From NCBI RefSeq assembly GCF_024746835.1, contig NZ_CP080531.1, positions 6,158,001-6,222,000 on the forward strand: DNA of 64,000 nucleotides. The letters are read 5' to 3'. The notes beneath the pieces were generated by a model. It had not been told where the DNA came from, made no database searches, and worked only from the letters and a program-made list of their open reading frames with translations. Source of the stretch: Mesorhizobium sp. AR02 (GTDB lineage Bacteria; Pseudomonadota; Alphaproteobacteria; Rhizobiales; Rhizobiaceae). This document shows, in pieces, positions 27,862 through 38,217 of the stretch. Within the stretch, counting starts at the first letter, position 1. The number at the start of each line of letters is the position of its first letter. Made by a program: the position numbers and the translations under genes.

Positions 27862-28881
27862 ATGACCGAATCAAAATCCATGATCCTTGGCTGTGCCGGG
27901 AAATCGCTCACCCGCGAAGAAATCAATTTCTATCGCAATGAATGCCCATGGGCCTTCATCCTGTTTGCCCGCAACATTGGCGAGACCGAGCAGATCCGCG
28001 ATCTGGTCGCCGAGATGCGCGACTGTATCGGACGCCCGGACGCGCTGGTGTTCATCGACCAGGAAGGCGGCAGGGTGCAACGGCTGCGGCCGCCGCTGGC
28101 GCCGAACTATCCGGCGGGCGGGGCGCTTGGCGCGCTGTGGCGCGACGATCACGACGCCGGCGCCCGTGCTGCCTGGCTGATGGCGCGCCTGCACGCCTTC
28201 GACCTGCTGCGTTACGGCATCACGGCGGATTGCCTGCCGGTGCTCGACGTGCCGATCGAGGGCGCCAGCGATGTGATCGGTGCGCGCGCCTACGGCAAGG
28301 AGCCGCGCGCGGTCATCGAACTCGGCCGCGCCGCCGCCGAAGGCCTGATGTCCGGCGGCGTGCTGCCGGTGATGAAACACATTCCGGGCCATGGCCGGGC
28401 TTTTGCCGACACGCATTTCGAGCTGCCAATAGTCAACGCCTCGCTCAGCGATCTGCAGCGGCATGATTTTGCCCCGTTCCGAGAGCTCAACGACCTACCG
28501 ATGGCGATGACGGCGCATGTCGTCTACAGCGCCATCGATCCCAACAACCCGGCGACGACCTCCGGCAAGGTCATCGACGAGATCATCCGCCGCGAGATCG
28601 GCTTCGATGGGTTGTTGATGAGCGACGACACCTCGATGAAGGCACTTTCTGGGGATTTCCCGACAAAGGCAGCCTCGATCCTTGCGGCGGGCTGCGATCT
28701 GGTCCTTCACTGCAATGGCGTTTTCGAGGAGATGGCGGGCATCGCGTCGCGCACCAAGGGGCTTGAGGGCAAGTCGCTGGAGCGCGCAAAGCGGGCACTG
28801 ACCTATATAAAGAAACACGACGCGGTCGAAGAAACCGAGATACGCGCTGAATTCGCCACCTATTTCGATGCGGTGGCCTAA
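27862..28881 (+). CDS. nagZ: Beta-N-acetylhexosaminidase NagZ
   Basis: A 339-residue GH3 glycosidase that removes GlcNAc from anhydro-muropeptides during wall recycling. Signatures are FIDQEGGRVQRL near residue 65, MKHIPGHGRAFADTHFE near 175 (KHxPGHG with the general acid/base D-T-H), and the nucleophile aspartate in LLMSDDTSMKAL near 255. No signal peptide, so it is cytosolic. It sits between the SPOR protein and scpA, 21 bases before the latter. Confidence 0.95.
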   Translation: MTESKSMILGCAGKSLTREEINFYRNECPWAFILFARNIGETEQIRDLVAEMRDCIGRPDALVFIDQEGGRVQRLRPPLAPNYPAGGALGALWRDDHDAGARAAWLMARLHAFDLLRYGITADCLPVLDVPIEGASDVIGARAYGKEPRAVIELGRAAAEGLMSGGVLPVMKHIPGHGRAFADTHFELPIVNASLSDLQRHDFAPFRELNDLPMAMTAHVVYSAIDPNNPATTSGKVIDEIIRREIGFDGLLMSDDTSMKALSGDFPTKAASILAAGCDLVLHCNGVFEEMAGIASRTKGLEGKSLERAKRALTYIKKHDAVEETEIRAEFATYFDAVA

Positions 28882-28902
28882 CCAAGAGGAAGTGACAGGG
28901 CA

Positions 28903-29745
28903 GTGGCGGAAACATTGGAAGGCAAGGCCGCGAAGGCCGCACCGATGGACCGCCTGTGGGCCGAGAATGACGATTCACGCGTCACCGGCGATCCGTCGCT
29001 GGTCGTCGACGTTGCCGGCTTCGAAGGCCCGCTCGACCTTCTCTTGCATCTTGCCCGGACACAAAAGGTCGATCTGGCACGCATCTCGATCCTGGCACTG
29101 GTCGAGCAGTATTTGACCTTTGTCGAGACGGCGAGGGCGCTGCGGCTCGAACTTGCAGCCGACTATCTGGTGATGGCGGCGTGGCTGGCTTTCCTCAAGT
29201 CGAAGCTCTTGATCCCCAAGCAGCCGGGCGAAGAGGGCGAAAGCGGCGAGGAGTTGGCGGCGGTGCTGCAATTCCGGCTGAAGCGGCTGGAAGCGATGCG
29301 CGACGCGGCGGCGCGTCTGGTCAACCGCAACCGGCTCGGCCGCGACGTGTTCGCGCGCGGCATGCCGGAAATGGTCATCATCGAGAAGCGCAACGCTTAT
29401 TCGGCATCGCTCTACGATCTCTTGACCGCCTATGCCCAGCAGCGGCAGAAGCAGGCGATCAACAATGTGACGATCGCCAGGCGTGGTGTCTGGTCGCTCA
29501 AGGACGCGCGCGACATCCTGACCCGCCTGGTCGGGGCTGTAAGCGACTGGACCACGCTGGAAAGTTTCCTGATCGTGTACATGACCAGCCCCGAGGAAAG
29601 GCGCACGGCGATCGCGAGTTCCTTTGCGGCAACATTGGAACTGGTGCGCGACGGCACGATGGACGTGCGGCAGGATCAGACGTTCGCACCGATCTATCTG
29701 CGCGGCCGAGCGCAGGCAATCAAGGCAGTCGAGGTGGCATCATGA
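28903..29745 (+). CDS. scpA: Segregation and condensation protein A
   Basis: A 280-residue kleisin that bridges the SMC heads. The N-terminal signature FEGPLDLLLHLARTQKVDL lies near residue 45, and the C-terminal winged helix region contains FAPIYLRGRAQAI. It starts at GTG 28903 with AGGAAG upstream; no ATG fits the conserved N-terminus. The stop overlaps the scpB start by four bases (ATGA), so the two are translationally coupled. Confidence 0.94.
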   Translation: MAETLEGKAAKAAPMDRLWAENDDSRVTGDPSLVVDVAGFEGPLDLLLHLARTQKVDLARISILALVEQYLTFVETARALRLELAADYLVMAAWLAFLKSKLLIPKQPGEEGESGEELAAVLQFRLKRLEAMRDAAARLVNRNRLGRDVFARGMPEMVIIEKRNAYSASLYDLLTAYAQQRQKQAINNVTIARRGVWSLKDARDILTRLVGAVSDWTTLESFLIVYMTSPEERRTAIASSFAATLELVRDGTMDVRQDQTFAPIYLRGRAQAIKAVEVAS

Positions 29746-30509
29746 GCGAACGCGCCAACGCTTCGGTTATCCCCTTCAAGGTGGATGATGGGCCGGAAGA
29801 GGGGGATCTCGACCAGGCCTCCGTCCAGAATCCGGCACAGAACCCGGCCGAGCGCCTGCATATGGCAGAGGCCGTGCGCATGGCCGAGGCGATTGTCTTC
29901 GCCAGCGCCGAGCCGGTCAGTGAAAAGCAGCTTGCCGTACGCCTCCCCGACGGCATCAACATCGCCCTTGCCATGGCCGAGTTGCAGCAGGTCTATGCGC
30001 GGCGCGGCGTCAATCTGGTGCGGGTCGGCGACGCCTGGGCTTTCCGCACCGCCGGCGACCTCGCCTTCCTGATGAGCCGTGATACGGTCCAGCAGCGCAA
30101 GCTGTCGCGGGCCGCCCTCGAAGTGCTGGCGATCATCGCCTACCATCAGCCGGTGACGCGCGCCGAGATCGAGGATATCCGCGGTGTCGAGACGTCGAAG
30201 GGCACGCTCGACACGCTGCTCGAGACGGAATGGGTGCGCATGCGCGGCCGCCGCAAAACGCCCGGCCGTCCCGTCACCTACGGCACCACCGAAACCTTCC
30301 TCGACCATTTTGCGCTCGAGGAAATCCGCGATCTTCCCGGCATGGAGGAACTGAAGGGGGCGGGCCTGCTTTCGGGCCGCATGCCGTCGAACTTCTCCAT
30401 CCCGCAGCCGCCGGCCGATCCCGATGCGCTGACCGAGGACGAGGATCCGCTGACCGACATCGACCTCGAGGAACTTGGGCTGCTGACGCCGCGCGTCACG
30501 GAAGATTGA
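29742..30509 (+). CDS. scpB: Segregation and condensation protein B
   Basis: A 255-residue partner of ScpA in the SMC complex, built of two winged helices. Signatures are AEAIVFASAEPVSEKQLA near residue 45 and EVLAIIAYHQPVTRAEIEDIRG near 130, with the RGRRKTPGRPVTYGTT wing. An N-terminal ~40-residue extension and an acidic C-terminal tail are typical of alphaproteobacteria. ATG 29742 overlaps the scpA stop. Confidence 0.94.
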   Translation: MSERANASVIPFKVDDGPEEGDLDQASVQNPAQNPAERLHMAEAVRMAEAIVFASAEPVSEKQLAVRLPDGINIALAMAELQQVYARRGVNLVRVGDAWAFRTAGDLAFLMSRDTVQQRKLSRAALEVLAIIAYHQPVTRAEIEDIRGVETSKGTLDTLLETEWVRMRGRRKTPGRPVTYGTTETFLDHFALEEIRDLPGMEELKGAGLLSGRMPSNFSIPQPPADPDALTEDEDPLTDIDLEELGLLTPRVTED

Positions 30510-30689
30510 CCATTGGCGCTCTGTCCAAGCGCGCCGATAGGTCGTAGATGCGCCGATTGGTAGCGGGCCAGCGAGTCGAAAAAGCGTGACATCCGTCACC
30601 CTTTCATAAACTCTGTCGCTGTTGTGTTTGAATCCCAACGCGAAAACGCATAGATCATCGCCAGGGAAAACATTCGAGAGAGATTTGCT

Positions 30690-30911
30690 ATGGGTTCATT
30701 TTCGATTTGGCACTGGATGATCGTGCTGGTGATCGTGCTGCTGGTTTTCGGCCGCGGCAAGATTCCGGAACTGATGGGCGACATGGCCAAGGGCATCAAG
30801 AGCTTCAAGAAGGGCATGGCGGACGACGACGTTGCCGACGACAAGCGCACCGTCGAGCATCGCGCCGACGAAACCGTTTCGGCCGTGAAGGAAAAAGCCA
30901 GCAAGAGCTGA
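30690..30911 (+). CDS. tatA: Sec-independent translocase subunit TatA
   Basis: A 73-residue TatA. A short periplasmic N-terminus precedes one transmembrane helix ([13 protein letters not shown]). The FGRGKIPEL hinge and amphipathic helix [14 protein letters not shown] follow, then an acidic tail. TatA protomers form the pore of the twin-arginine pathway. It heads tatABC, 30 bases before tatB. Confidence 0.95.
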   Translation: MGSFSIWHWMIVLVIVLLVFGRGKIPELMGDMAKGIKSFKKGMADDDVADDKRTVEHRADETVSAVKEKASKS

Positions 30912-30941
30912 GCCAAGAAGTTCTAGTCGGAACAGAGTGCC

Positions 30942-31724
30942 ATGTTTGAAGTCGGCTGGAGCGAAATGCTGGTGATCGCGATCGTCATGATCGTGGTCGT
31001 CGGGCCGAAGGATTTGCCCAATATGCTGCGCACCTTTGGCCGCACGACGGCGAAGCTACGCGCCATGGCGGCCGACTTCCAGAAACAGTTCAACGAAGCA
31101 CTGAAGGAAGCCGAGCTCGACGACGTCAAGAAGTCGGTCGACGAGCTCCGGGGCCTGAGCCCGGTTGCCGAAATCAAGAAGCAGCTTGATCCGTTCCAGC
31201 AGGCGGCAGCCGATGTGCGTGCCGGTGTCGACGCGGCGATGAAGCCGAAGCCAGCCGCTGATCCGGCAACGCCCGCCGCTTCGACGCCGCAGGCAGCCGA
31301 GCCGCTGAGGAATGGCGCGACGGAAATGCCTGGCGTCAGCGGGCCAGAGGCCGCGCCGCCAACGCCGATTTTCCCGGCGATGACCGATGAATCGGTGGTC
31401 GCGGCATCCACGGAACCCGCCGTGGCGCCGAAGGCAGCTTCGGCCAAGAAAGCCGCCAAGGCGGCGCCGGCAGCAAAAGCACCGTCCAAGGCCGCGACTT
31501 CCGCGAAAGCGGCGACGGCAAAAGCCGCACCTGTGGTGACGGCAAAAGCCGCACCCGCGACCAAGGCGTCGACAAAGGCCGTGGCAGCGGCAAAGCCTGA
31601 AACCGCCGCTGCGACGAAGCCCGCGACCAAGACGGCCTCAACCAAGACCGTGGCGAAAGCCGAACCGAAACCTGCGCCGGTGAACAAGCCGGCGGCGAAG
31701 AAGACGGCTGGAGCCGCCAAGTGA
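30942..31724 (+). CDS. tatB: Sec-independent translocase subunit TatB
   Basis: A 260-residue TatB. The N-terminal transmembrane helix (MLVIAIVMIVVVGPKDLP) and amphipathic helix (TTAKLRAMAADFQKQF) form the receptor part that binds TatC. The C-terminal ~150 residues are a low-complexity Ala/Lys/Pro tail, longer than in enterobacteria but usual in rhizobia. Its stop overlaps the tatC start by four bases. Confidence 0.94.
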   Translation: MFEVGWSEMLVIAIVMIVVVGPKDLPNMLRTFGRTTAKLRAMAADFQKQFNEALKEAELDDVKKSVDELRGLSPVAEIKKQLDPFQQAAADVRAGVDAAMKPKPAADPATPAASTPQAAEPLRNGATEMPGVSGPEAAPPTPIFPAMTDESVVAASTEPAVAPKAASAKKAAKAAPAAKAPSKAATSAKAATAKAAPVVTAKAAPATKASTKAVAAAKPETAAATKPATKTASTKTVAKAEPKPAPVNKPAAKKTAGAAK

Positions 31725-32596
31725 GCGTTTCGGACAAGGAAAAGGACGAGATAGAAAAGTCGTCGGCTCCACTGATGGAGCATCTGATCGAGCTGCGCCG
31801 GCGGCTGATCTGGTCGCTCGGTGGCTTCTTCGTCGCCTTCCTCGTCTGCTTCTTCTTCGCCAAGCGGCTGTTCAACCTTCTGGTCGTCCCGTTCAAATGG
31901 GCGACGAAATGGGCGGGACTCGATCCGCACAAGGTCGAGCTGATCTACACCGCGCCGCAGGAATTCTTCTTCACGCAGGTCAAGCTCGCCATGTTCGGCG
32001 GCATGGTCATCGCCTTTCCGTTAATCGCCACGCAGATCTACAAATTCATCGCGCCTGGCCTCTACAAGAACGAGCGCAACGCCTTCCTGCCGTTCCTGAT
32101 TGCGTCGCCGATCCTGTTTGTGATGGGCGCCTCGCTGGTCTATTTCTTCTTCACCCCGATGGTGATGTGGTTCTTCCTCGCCATGCAGCAGGTCGGCACC
32201 GACGATCAGGTGCAGATTTCGCTGCTGCCAAAGGTGTCGGAATATCTCAGCCTCATCATGACGCTGATCTTCTCGTTCGGCCTGGTGTTCCAGCTGCCGG
32301 TGGTGACCAGCCTGATGACGCGTGTTGGCATACTCTCATCCAAAGCGCTGGCGGAAAAACGCAAATGGGCAATCGTCATTGCCTTCATCGTTGCCGCCGT
32401 GCTGACGCCGCCGGATCCGATGAGCCAGATCGGTCTGGCCATTCCGACCATCCTTCTCTACGAGGTCTCGATCTGGGCCGCCCGGTGGATCGAGCGGGAC
32501 CAGGAAAAGCAGCGGGTGGCGCGCGAGAAGCAGGACGCCGGCGAGACCGTGGCCGATAAAACGCCGGACGAGCCTCCAGCGCCGGCTGCCTCGTAA
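31721..32596 (+). CDS. tatC: Sec-independent translocase subunit TatC
   Basis: A 291-residue six-helix membrane protein that recognises twin-arginine signals. The N-terminal PLMEHLIELRRRLIWS is the signal-binding signature, and YTAPQEFFFTQVKLAMFGG and PPDPMSQIGLAIPTILLYE are conserved loops. GTG 31721 overlaps tatB. A charged C-terminal tail follows the last helix. Confidence 0.95.
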   Translation: MSVSDKEKDEIEKSSAPLMEHLIELRRRLIWSLGGFFVAFLVCFFFAKRLFNLLVVPFKWATKWAGLDPHKVELIYTAPQEFFFTQVKLAMFGGMVIAFPLIATQIYKFIAPGLYKNERNAFLPFLIASPILFVMGASLVYFFFTPMVMWFFLAMQQVGTDDQVQISLLPKVSEYLSLIMTLIFSFGLVFQLPVVTSLMTRVGILSSKALAEKRKWAIVIAFIVAAVLTPPDPMSQIGLAIPTILLYEVSIWAARWIERDQEKQRVAREKQDAGETVADKTPDEPPAPAAS

Positions 32597-32700
32597 GCCC
32601 TCAGCAGCGGCGGAAAACGACAACCGCCGCCCAGCCTCATCTTGCATCGGTCAAGGATGCGGTTTACGCCCTCGGAGCTTAGCTCAGGAGCGTTCAAACC

Positions 32701-34005
32701 ATGCTTGACATCAAATGGATTCGCGACAACCCGAAGGCCCTTGTCGAGGCGCTGACCAAGCGCTCGTGGTCGGCGGCTGAGGCGCAGTCCACGGTCGATG
32801 ATTTGATCGCCAGGGACGAGGCGCGGCGCGAACACGTCACCGAGTTGCAGACCAAGCAGGAGCGCCGCAACGCCGCCTCAAAGGAGATCGGCAACGCCAT
32901 GCGTTCGGGCGATGCCGCCCTGGCCGAAAAGCTGAAGGCCGAGGTCGGCGAGATCAAAACCTTCATCCAGAATGGCGAGGCGCGCGAACGCGAGCTCGAC
33001 AAGGCGCTCAATGACGCGCTGGCGGTGCTGCCCAATGTGCCGCTCGACGATGTGCCGGTCGGCAAGGACGAGCACGACAATGTCGTCAAACACATCGTCG
33101 GCACGGTGCCGACGCGGCCGAACTGGGTGAAGGAGCATTTCGAGATCGGCGAAGCGCTCGGTATGATGGATTTCGAGCGGGCGGCAAAGCTGTCGGGCTC
33201 GCGCTTCACCGTGCTGAAGAGCGGGCTGGCGCGGATGGAACGCGCGATCGGCCAGTTCATGCTCGACCTGCACACGACCGAGCATGGCTATGAGGAAGTG
33301 ATTCCGCCGCTGATGGTGCGCGACGAGGTGCTTTTCGGCACCAACCAGCTGCCGAAATTCGAGGAGGATCTGTTCTTTACGCCGCACGGGGAGGGCAGGC
33401 TCGGCCTGATCCCGACCGCCGAGGTACCGCTCACCAATCTGGTGCGCGAGGAGATCACCGCGCATGAAAAACTGCCGCTGCGCTATACGGCACTGACGCC
33501 GTGCTTCCGTTCGGAAGCGGGCTCGGGCGGGCGCGACACGCGCGGCATGCTGCGGCAGCACCAGTTCTACAAGGTCGAACTGGTGTCGATCACCGATCAG
33601 GAATCCTCGCTGGCCGAGCACGAGCGGATGACTGAGTGCGCCGAGGAAGTGCTGAAGCGGCTCGAACTGCCGTTCCGCACCATGGTGCTGTGCACCGGCG
33701 ACATGGGCTTTGGCGCGCGCAAAACCTATGACATCGAGGTCTGGCTGCCCGGCCAGAACGCCTATCGCGAAATCTCGTCCTGCTCGGTCTGCGGCGATTT
33801 CCAGGCGCGCCGCATGGACGCCCGCTACAAGGACAGGGACGGCAAGGGCAATCGCTTCGTCCACACGCTCAACGGTTCGGGCACCGCTGTCGGCCGCGCT
33901 CTCATAGCTGTCATCGAAAACTACCAGAATGAGGATGGCAGCGTAACCATTCCTGAAGTGCTGCGGCCTTACATGGGTGGTCTGGCAAAGATCGAATCGA
34001 AATAA
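32701..34005 (+). CDS. serS: Seryl-tRNA synthetase
   Basis: A 434-residue class II synthetase. The N-terminal antiparallel coiled coil (~30-105) binds the long arm of tRNA-Ser. Class II motif 2 appears as [20 protein letters not shown] in parts, and motif 3 near the C-terminus as [19 protein letters not shown]. The serine-site segment [15 protein letters not shown] is present. Its stop shares one base with the surE start (TAATG). Confidence 0.96.
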   Translation: MLDIKWIRDNPKALVEALTKRSWSAAEAQSTVDDLIARDEARREHVTELQTKQERRNAASKEIGNAMRSGDAALAEKLKAEVGEIKTFIQNGEARERELDKALNDALAVLPNVPLDDVPVGKDEHDNVVKHIVGTVPTRPNWVKEHFEIGEALGMMDFERAAKLSGSRFTVLKSGLARMERAIGQFMLDLHTTEHGYEEVIPPLMVRDEVLFGTNQLPKFEEDLFFTPHGEGRLGLIPTAEVPLTNLVREEITAHEKLPLRYTALTPCFRSEAGSGGRDTRGMLRQHQFYKVELVSITDQESSLAEHERMTECAEEVLKRLELPFRTMVLCTGDMGFGARKTYDIEVWLPGQNAYREISSCSVCGDFQARRMDARYKDRDGKGNRFVHTLNGSGTAVGRALIAVIENYQNEDGSVTIPEVLRPYMGGLAKIESK

Positions 34006-34763
34006 TGCGCATTCTTCTGACCAATGACGACGGCATTCATGCCGAGGGCCTGGCGTCGCTCGAACGCGTCGCCCGCACGCTGTCCGACGATGTCTGGGTG
34101 GTGGCGCCGGAGCAGGACCAGTCCGGCTATGCGCATTCGCTGTCGATCTCGGAGCCGCTGCGGCTGCGCAAGATCGGCGAGAAGCATTTTGCCGTGCGCG
34201 GCACGCCGACCGATTGCGTCATCATGGGCGTGAAGAAGATCCTGCCCGACGCGCCCGACCTGATCCTGTCCGGCATCAATTCGGGCGCCAACATCGCCGA
34301 CGACGTCACCTATTCGGGAACCGTCGCCGGTGCCATGGAAGGCGCGCTGCTCGGCATCCGCTCGATCGCGCTCAGCCAGGGCTACTCCTATGTCGGCGAG
34401 GACCGCATCGTTCCTTACGAGACCACCGAGGCGCTGGCGCCGGCATTGCTGAAGAAGCTCGTCGCGACGCCGCTGCCGGACGGCGTGCTGCTCAACGTCA
34501 ACTTTCCCAACTGCCTTCCCGAAGAGGTCGCCGGCACGGTGGTCACCACGCAAGGAAAGCTCGTGCACAGCCTGTGGGTCGACGAGCGCCGTGACGGGCG
34601 CGGCCTGCCTTACTATTGGCTGCGCTTCGGCCGCGAGCCGGTCGAGGGCAAGCAAGGCACCGACCTCTATGCGCTGCGCAACCGTCTGGTGTCGGTGACG
34701 CCATTGCAGCTCGACCTCACCGCGCATGAAATCCGTGACCAGCTGAGCAAGGCGCTTGCATGA
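34005..34763 (+). CDS. surE: 5'/3'-nucleotidase SurE
   Basis: A 252-residue survival protein with nucleotide phosphatase activity. Signatures are [15 protein letters not shown] at the N-terminus (metal-binding Asp-Asp), [12 protein letters not shown] near 45, and [27 protein letters not shown] in parts near 95. Length is normal. It overlaps serS by one base and pcm by four. Confidence 0.95.
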   Translation: MRILLTNDDGIHAEGLASLERVARTLSDDVWVVAPEQDQSGYAHSLSISEPLRLRKIGEKHFAVRGTPTDCVIMGVKKILPDAPDLILSGINSGANIADDVTYSGTVAGAMEGALLGIRSIALSQGYSYVGEDRIVPYETTEALAPALLKKLVATPLPDGVLLNVNFPNCLPEEVAGTVVTTQGKLVHSLWVDERRDGRGLPYYWLRFGREPVEGKQGTDLYALRNRLVSVTPLQLDLTAHEIRDQLSKALA

Positions 34764-35413
34764 ACCTGCCAATCGATGACCGCGAAGGATTTGCCGCTTT
34801 CCTTTTGCGCCTGCGTGGCAGAGGAACCGTGCCGAAGGCGCTGATCGCGGCATTCGAGGCGACGCCGCGGCGCGGTTTCCTGGCGCCCCATTTCCACCAG
34901 ATCGCCTGGTCCGACCGCATGCTGCCGATCGAATGCGGCGAGGCGATCGAAGGCGCCGATATGCAGGCGGCGGTGATCGCGGCACTTGCCATCGAAGCGG
35001 GAAACCGTGTCCTCGAGATCGGCACCGGATCGGGCTATACGGCGGCGGTGATGTCGCGGCTGGCGGCGCGCGTCGTGACCGTCGATCGCTACAAGACGCT
35101 GGTCGAGCAAGCAAGGCAGCGTTTCGAGGCGCTCGGCATCGGCAACGTCATCGTACGCCAGACGGACGGTTCCGGCGGCTTGCCGGCCGAAGGACCGTTT
35201 GACCGCATCGTTGCCTGGGCGGCCTTCGACAGCCTGCCGCGATTCCTGCTCGACCAACTGTCGAGCGGCGGCATCGTCATCGCACCGATCGGGCCGGAGG
35301 AGGGCGAGCAGGTATTGGCCAAGCTGACCAAGGTCGGCAGCCGTTTCGAGCGCGAGGATATCGGCCTGGTGCGGCTGCAGCCGATCCTGCGCAGCGTTGC
35401 GGCGGTTATCTAG
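34760..35413 (+). CDS. pcm: Protein-L-isoaspartate O-methyltransferase
   Basis: A 217-residue SAM-dependent methyltransferase that repairs isoaspartyl residues. SAM motif I is [19 protein letters not shown] near residue 82. PRRGFLAP in the N-terminus and the C-terminal GGIVIAPIG match Pcm. The surE-pcm overlap (ATGA) is a widely conserved arrangement. A second Pcm-like protein is encoded at 6254. Confidence 0.93.
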   Translation: MNLPIDDREGFAAFLLRLRGRGTVPKALIAAFEATPRRGFLAPHFHQIAWSDRMLPIECGEAIEGADMQAAVIAALAIEAGNRVLEIGTGSGYTAAVMSRLAARVVTVDRYKTLVEQARQRFEALGIGNVIVRQTDGSGGLPAEGPFDRIVAWAAFDSLPRFLLDQLSSGGIVIAPIGPEEGEQVLAKLTKVGSRFEREDIGLVRLQPILRSVAAVI

Positions 35414-35592
35414 TTTTCCGGCAGGACGCTGGTCCTCGGTCGAACACCTATTCGGCCTCGTGATCCATACCGCCAGCTACCCCCAAAATGTTTTAAGAAA
35501 ATTTTCGTCGGATTCTAATGGGTTAACCGCCCAGTAACATTAACGCGCTTTAATCCTGTCTCAGTTGGTGAGAGTTTGTGCGGGTTAGTGCG

Positions 35593-37119
35593 ATGCAACT
35601 CAGTGTTTTGAAGGCAAACAGTCGCAATCTGGCGCGGGGCTGCGCTGTTCTCATGATTGCAGGCGCGGCCGCCGGGTGCAGTTCCCAGGCTTCGCGGTTC
35701 AACAGCGTCGACGATGTCTTCACTTCCTCGACCAACAATCAGCGCGCCATCATCAACAAGCAGGATGCGGTGCAGCCCTATCCGGGCGACGTCTCCGCTG
35801 CTCCGCTTGACGGCAGCCACACGCAGTCGGTCAGCCGCTCCAGCCTCGAGCCGGTTTCGAGCCGGCCGTTGCCGCCGCCCGTTTCAGCCCAGGCCGCGCC
35901 GGCACTCGCGCCTGCCGCCAATCCGGTGCGTGTCGCATCGGCGCCAGCCATGATGCGCCCGGCGCCGCATGTCGACAGGACCACAACCGGCACTGTCGAG
36001 CCGGCTGCGAAGCCGTTCAAGAATGCCCAGCCCGACGAGCCGAAGATGGCAGAGGCGGGCAGGCCGCACGCGACCGAGATCGTCGTTCGCGACGGCGAAA
36101 CGATCAACGGCTTGGCGCAGCATTACAAAGTGCCGGCCGACGTCATCATGAAGGTCAACGGGCTTAGCGCGACCAAGGGACTGAAGACCGGTCAGAAGAT
36201 CGTCATCCCGGCCTACGCCTATTCGAGCAAGGCAGAACCGAAGGTCGCCGATGCCAAGCCGGCGAAGGATGGCAAGCATGACTTGCCGGCCACCGCGCCA
36301 GACAAGGTCGCCGTCCTGCCGCAGCAGCCGAAGCTCAAGGAGGGCAAGGCTGCCGCGCAGGTCGATGCTTCGGCCGCCGCGAGCCAGCCCAAAGAGCCCA
36401 AGCCGGCGCAGGTCGCCAAGGCAACCGGCGCCGCCGGCACCTACACGGTCCAGTCGGGCGACACGATGTCCTCGATTGCCAGGAAGACCGGCGTCGGCGT
36501 CGTAGCGCTGAAGCAGGCCAACGGCATGAAGGATGGTTTGCTCAAGATCGGCCAGACCCTGAAAGTGCCGGCCGGCGGAACCGCGACGGTCGCCAGCGCC
36601 AAGCCGGCGAAGGTCGATCCGGTGACCACGGCCACGACGCAGCCCCCGGCCAAGACCACACCGTCCGAAACGCTGGCATCCTACACGCCGCCGAAGAAGG
36701 ACGCGAAGGTCATCCAGCAGGCCGAGGACGACGGCGCGGTGGCGCCGGATGCCACGGGGATCGGCAAGATGCGCTGGCCGGTGCGCGGCCGGGTGATTTC
36801 CGGTTTCGGATCCGGCAAGGACGGCGTCGACATCGCCGTGCCCACGGGCACGCCGATCAAGGCGGCCGAGAACGGCGTCGTCATCTATGCCGGCGACGGG
36901 CTCAAGGAATTCGGCAATACGGTGCTGGTGCGCCACGAGAACGGTCTGGTCACGGTCTATGGCCATGCCAGTTCGATCGAAGTGCAGCGCGGCCAGAAGG
37001 TCAAGCGCGGCCAGGAAATCGCATTGTCGGGCATGAGCGGCACGACGGACTCGCCGAAGCTGCACTTCGAAGTGCGCAAGAACTCGGCGCCGGTCGATCC
37101 CTCGACCTATCTCGAATAG
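35593..37119 (+). CDS. nlpD: LysM/M23 peptidase-domain lipoprotein (NlpD-like)
   Basis: A 508-residue envelope protein. The N-terminal signal ends in a plausible lipobox (IAGAAAGC), suggesting a lipoprotein. Two LysM domains bind peptidoglycan: one near 160-210 (IVVRDGETINGLAQHYKVP) and one near 285-330 (YTVQSGDTMSSIARKTGVG). The C-terminal M23 (LytM) domain spans ~395-508. The usual catalytic HxxxD is replaced by GKDGVDIAVPTG, suggesting a degenerate, NlpD-type amidase activator. GTG 35578 is an alternative start. A terminator follows. Confidence 0.88.
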   Translation: MQLSVLKANSRNLARGCAVLMIAGAAAGCSSQASRFNSVDDVFTSSTNNQRAIINKQDAVQPYPGDVSAAPLDGSHTQSVSRSSLEPVSSRPLPPPVSAQAAPALAPAANPVRVASAPAMMRPAPHVDRTTTGTVEPAAKPFKNAQPDEPKMAEAGRPHATEIVVRDGETINGLAQHYKVPADVIMKVNGLSATKGLKTGQKIVIPAYAYSSKAEPKVADAKPAKDGKHDLPATAPDKVAVLPQQPKLKEGKAAAQVDASAAASQPKEPKPAQVAKATGAAGTYTVQSGDTMSSIARKTGVGVVALKQANGMKDGLLKIGQTLKVPAGGTATVASAKPAKVDPVTTATTQPPAKTTPSETLASYTPPKKDAKVIQQAEDDGAVAPDATGIGKMRWPVRGRVISGFGSGKDGVDIAVPTGTPIKAAENGVVIYAGDGLKEFGNTVLVRHENGLVTVYGHASSIEVQRGQKVKRGQEIALSGMSGTTDSPKLHFEVRKNSAPVDPSTYLE

Positions 37120-37172
37120 AATAAAAAAAGCGATTTGCGGGCCGTCTGACCTCCAGTCCGGCCCGCCGGCTC

Positions 37173-37201
37173 AGCCCGTTCCGCAAGGAGCGGGCTTTTT
37201 C
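37173..37201 (+). terminator. Rho-independent terminator after nlpD
   Basis: A 10-bp stem AGCCCGTTCC/GGAGCGGGCT with one G·T pair and loop GCAA, then a T tract. It ends the long rightward block that begins upstream of scpA and precedes a convergent gene. Confidence 0.85.
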
Positions 37202-37230
37202 AGTTTTGTCCAAAAGCCCGCTCGCAGGGT

Positions 37231-38121
37231 TCACATATGATCCCGGAGCGTGTCGGCGATCATCTCCTCAAGGCTGCTGGCCTTCACGCCCAGAAGCGCC
37301 TCGGTGTCGGAGGAATCAACCAGCAAGGGGCTCTCGAAGAGGTAGCGCATCTCGATGAGCTCATGCATGCCCAAGGCTTCCATCTCGGGGACGGAATAGG
37401 AACGTATCCCTGAAATCTCTCGTGCGAGCATCGCGGCGGTTTTCTGGATGAGCTGCCGGGGTGAGGCGGATTGCGAGGGAACGTGAAACGCCCGCCCCCA
37501 TTCACCCTTGTAGCGGGCGGCCGCGACCAGTGTGCTGGCGGCGTCCTTGGTGAAGCTCCAGGCATGAGTTGCGTCGAGGTCTCCAATGAAGGCGGTGGGT
37601 TTGCCCTCGATGATGGAGGGCAGCGCGACCAGTGAGAAGTAGCTGATCGCGCCATGTCCGAGATAGTCGCTGGCGCGTATTTCGATCGCCGGTACATTGG
37701 CGCGGACCGCCCGCTGCCACATGATCGTCCTGGCGGTTCCCTTCTTCGAAGTCGGGTCTAGGGACAGGTCGGAGCGAAGCGGGCTCTCGGCATTTTCCCC
37801 ATAACCATAGAGGTTTCCGAGCACAATGAGCTTGGCGCCGACCGCTTCGGCCGCGCGCACGGTGCCGTCGATGATGGGGAAAAAGTCGGTCGGCCAGCGA
37901 TGATAGGTGGCCATGGCACACATGAAGATGGCATCGGCGCCTTGGCAGATACGCGACAGTTCCGAGGCATCCGTGGCGTCGGCCTGTATGGCCCGCACGT
38001 TCTGCAAGGCGTTTGAACCGACGCTTCGGCTGGTGAGAACGACCTCATGTCCTTCTTCGCTGAGAAGGCGAGCGGTCTCGCGTCCAACCGGGCCTGCGCC
38101 GACAACAACATAGAAACTCAT
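37231..38121 (-). CDS. NAD(P)-dependent epimerase/NmrA-like protein
   Basis: A 296-residue Rossmann-fold protein. The N-terminus VVVGAGPVGRETARLLSEEG gives a GxGxxG cofactor site, and ADAIFMCAMATY and LIVLGNLYGYG follow the extended SDR/NmrA pattern. The canonical YxxxK is not clear, so catalytic type is uncertain. GAGAGG before ATG 38121 supports the start; longer frames upstream are antisense to the AraC gene. It is divergent from that regulator with ~96 bases between, suggesting regulation by it. Confidence 0.82.
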   Translation of the reverse strand: MSFYVVVGAGPVGRETARLLSEEGHEVVLTSRSVGSNALQNVRAIQADATDASELSRICQGADAIFMCAMATYHRWPTDFFPIIDGTVRAAEAVGAKLIVLGNLYGYGENAESPLRSDLSLDPTSKKGTARTIMWQRAVRANVPAIEIRASDYLGHGAISYFSLVALPSIIEGKPTAFIGDLDATHAWSFTKDAASTLVAAARYKGEWGRAFHVPSQSASPRQLIQKTAAMLAREISGIRSYSVPEMEALGMHELIEMRYLFESPLLVDSSDTEALLGVKASSLEEMIADTLRDHM

Positions 38122-38217
38122 GGCAACCTCTCTTCCAAGCTTGATGGAGAGGCGTGCGTACAGGTTTGCGGCATTGAAAATCGCGCGGGAATTGCCAAAT
38201 CTTGAACAGGTTTCGCC

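Noticed and set aside
29181..29741. Long in-frame extension of scpB through scpA
   Set aside because: It reads scpA in the wrong frame; scpB begins at the ATGA overlap at 29742.
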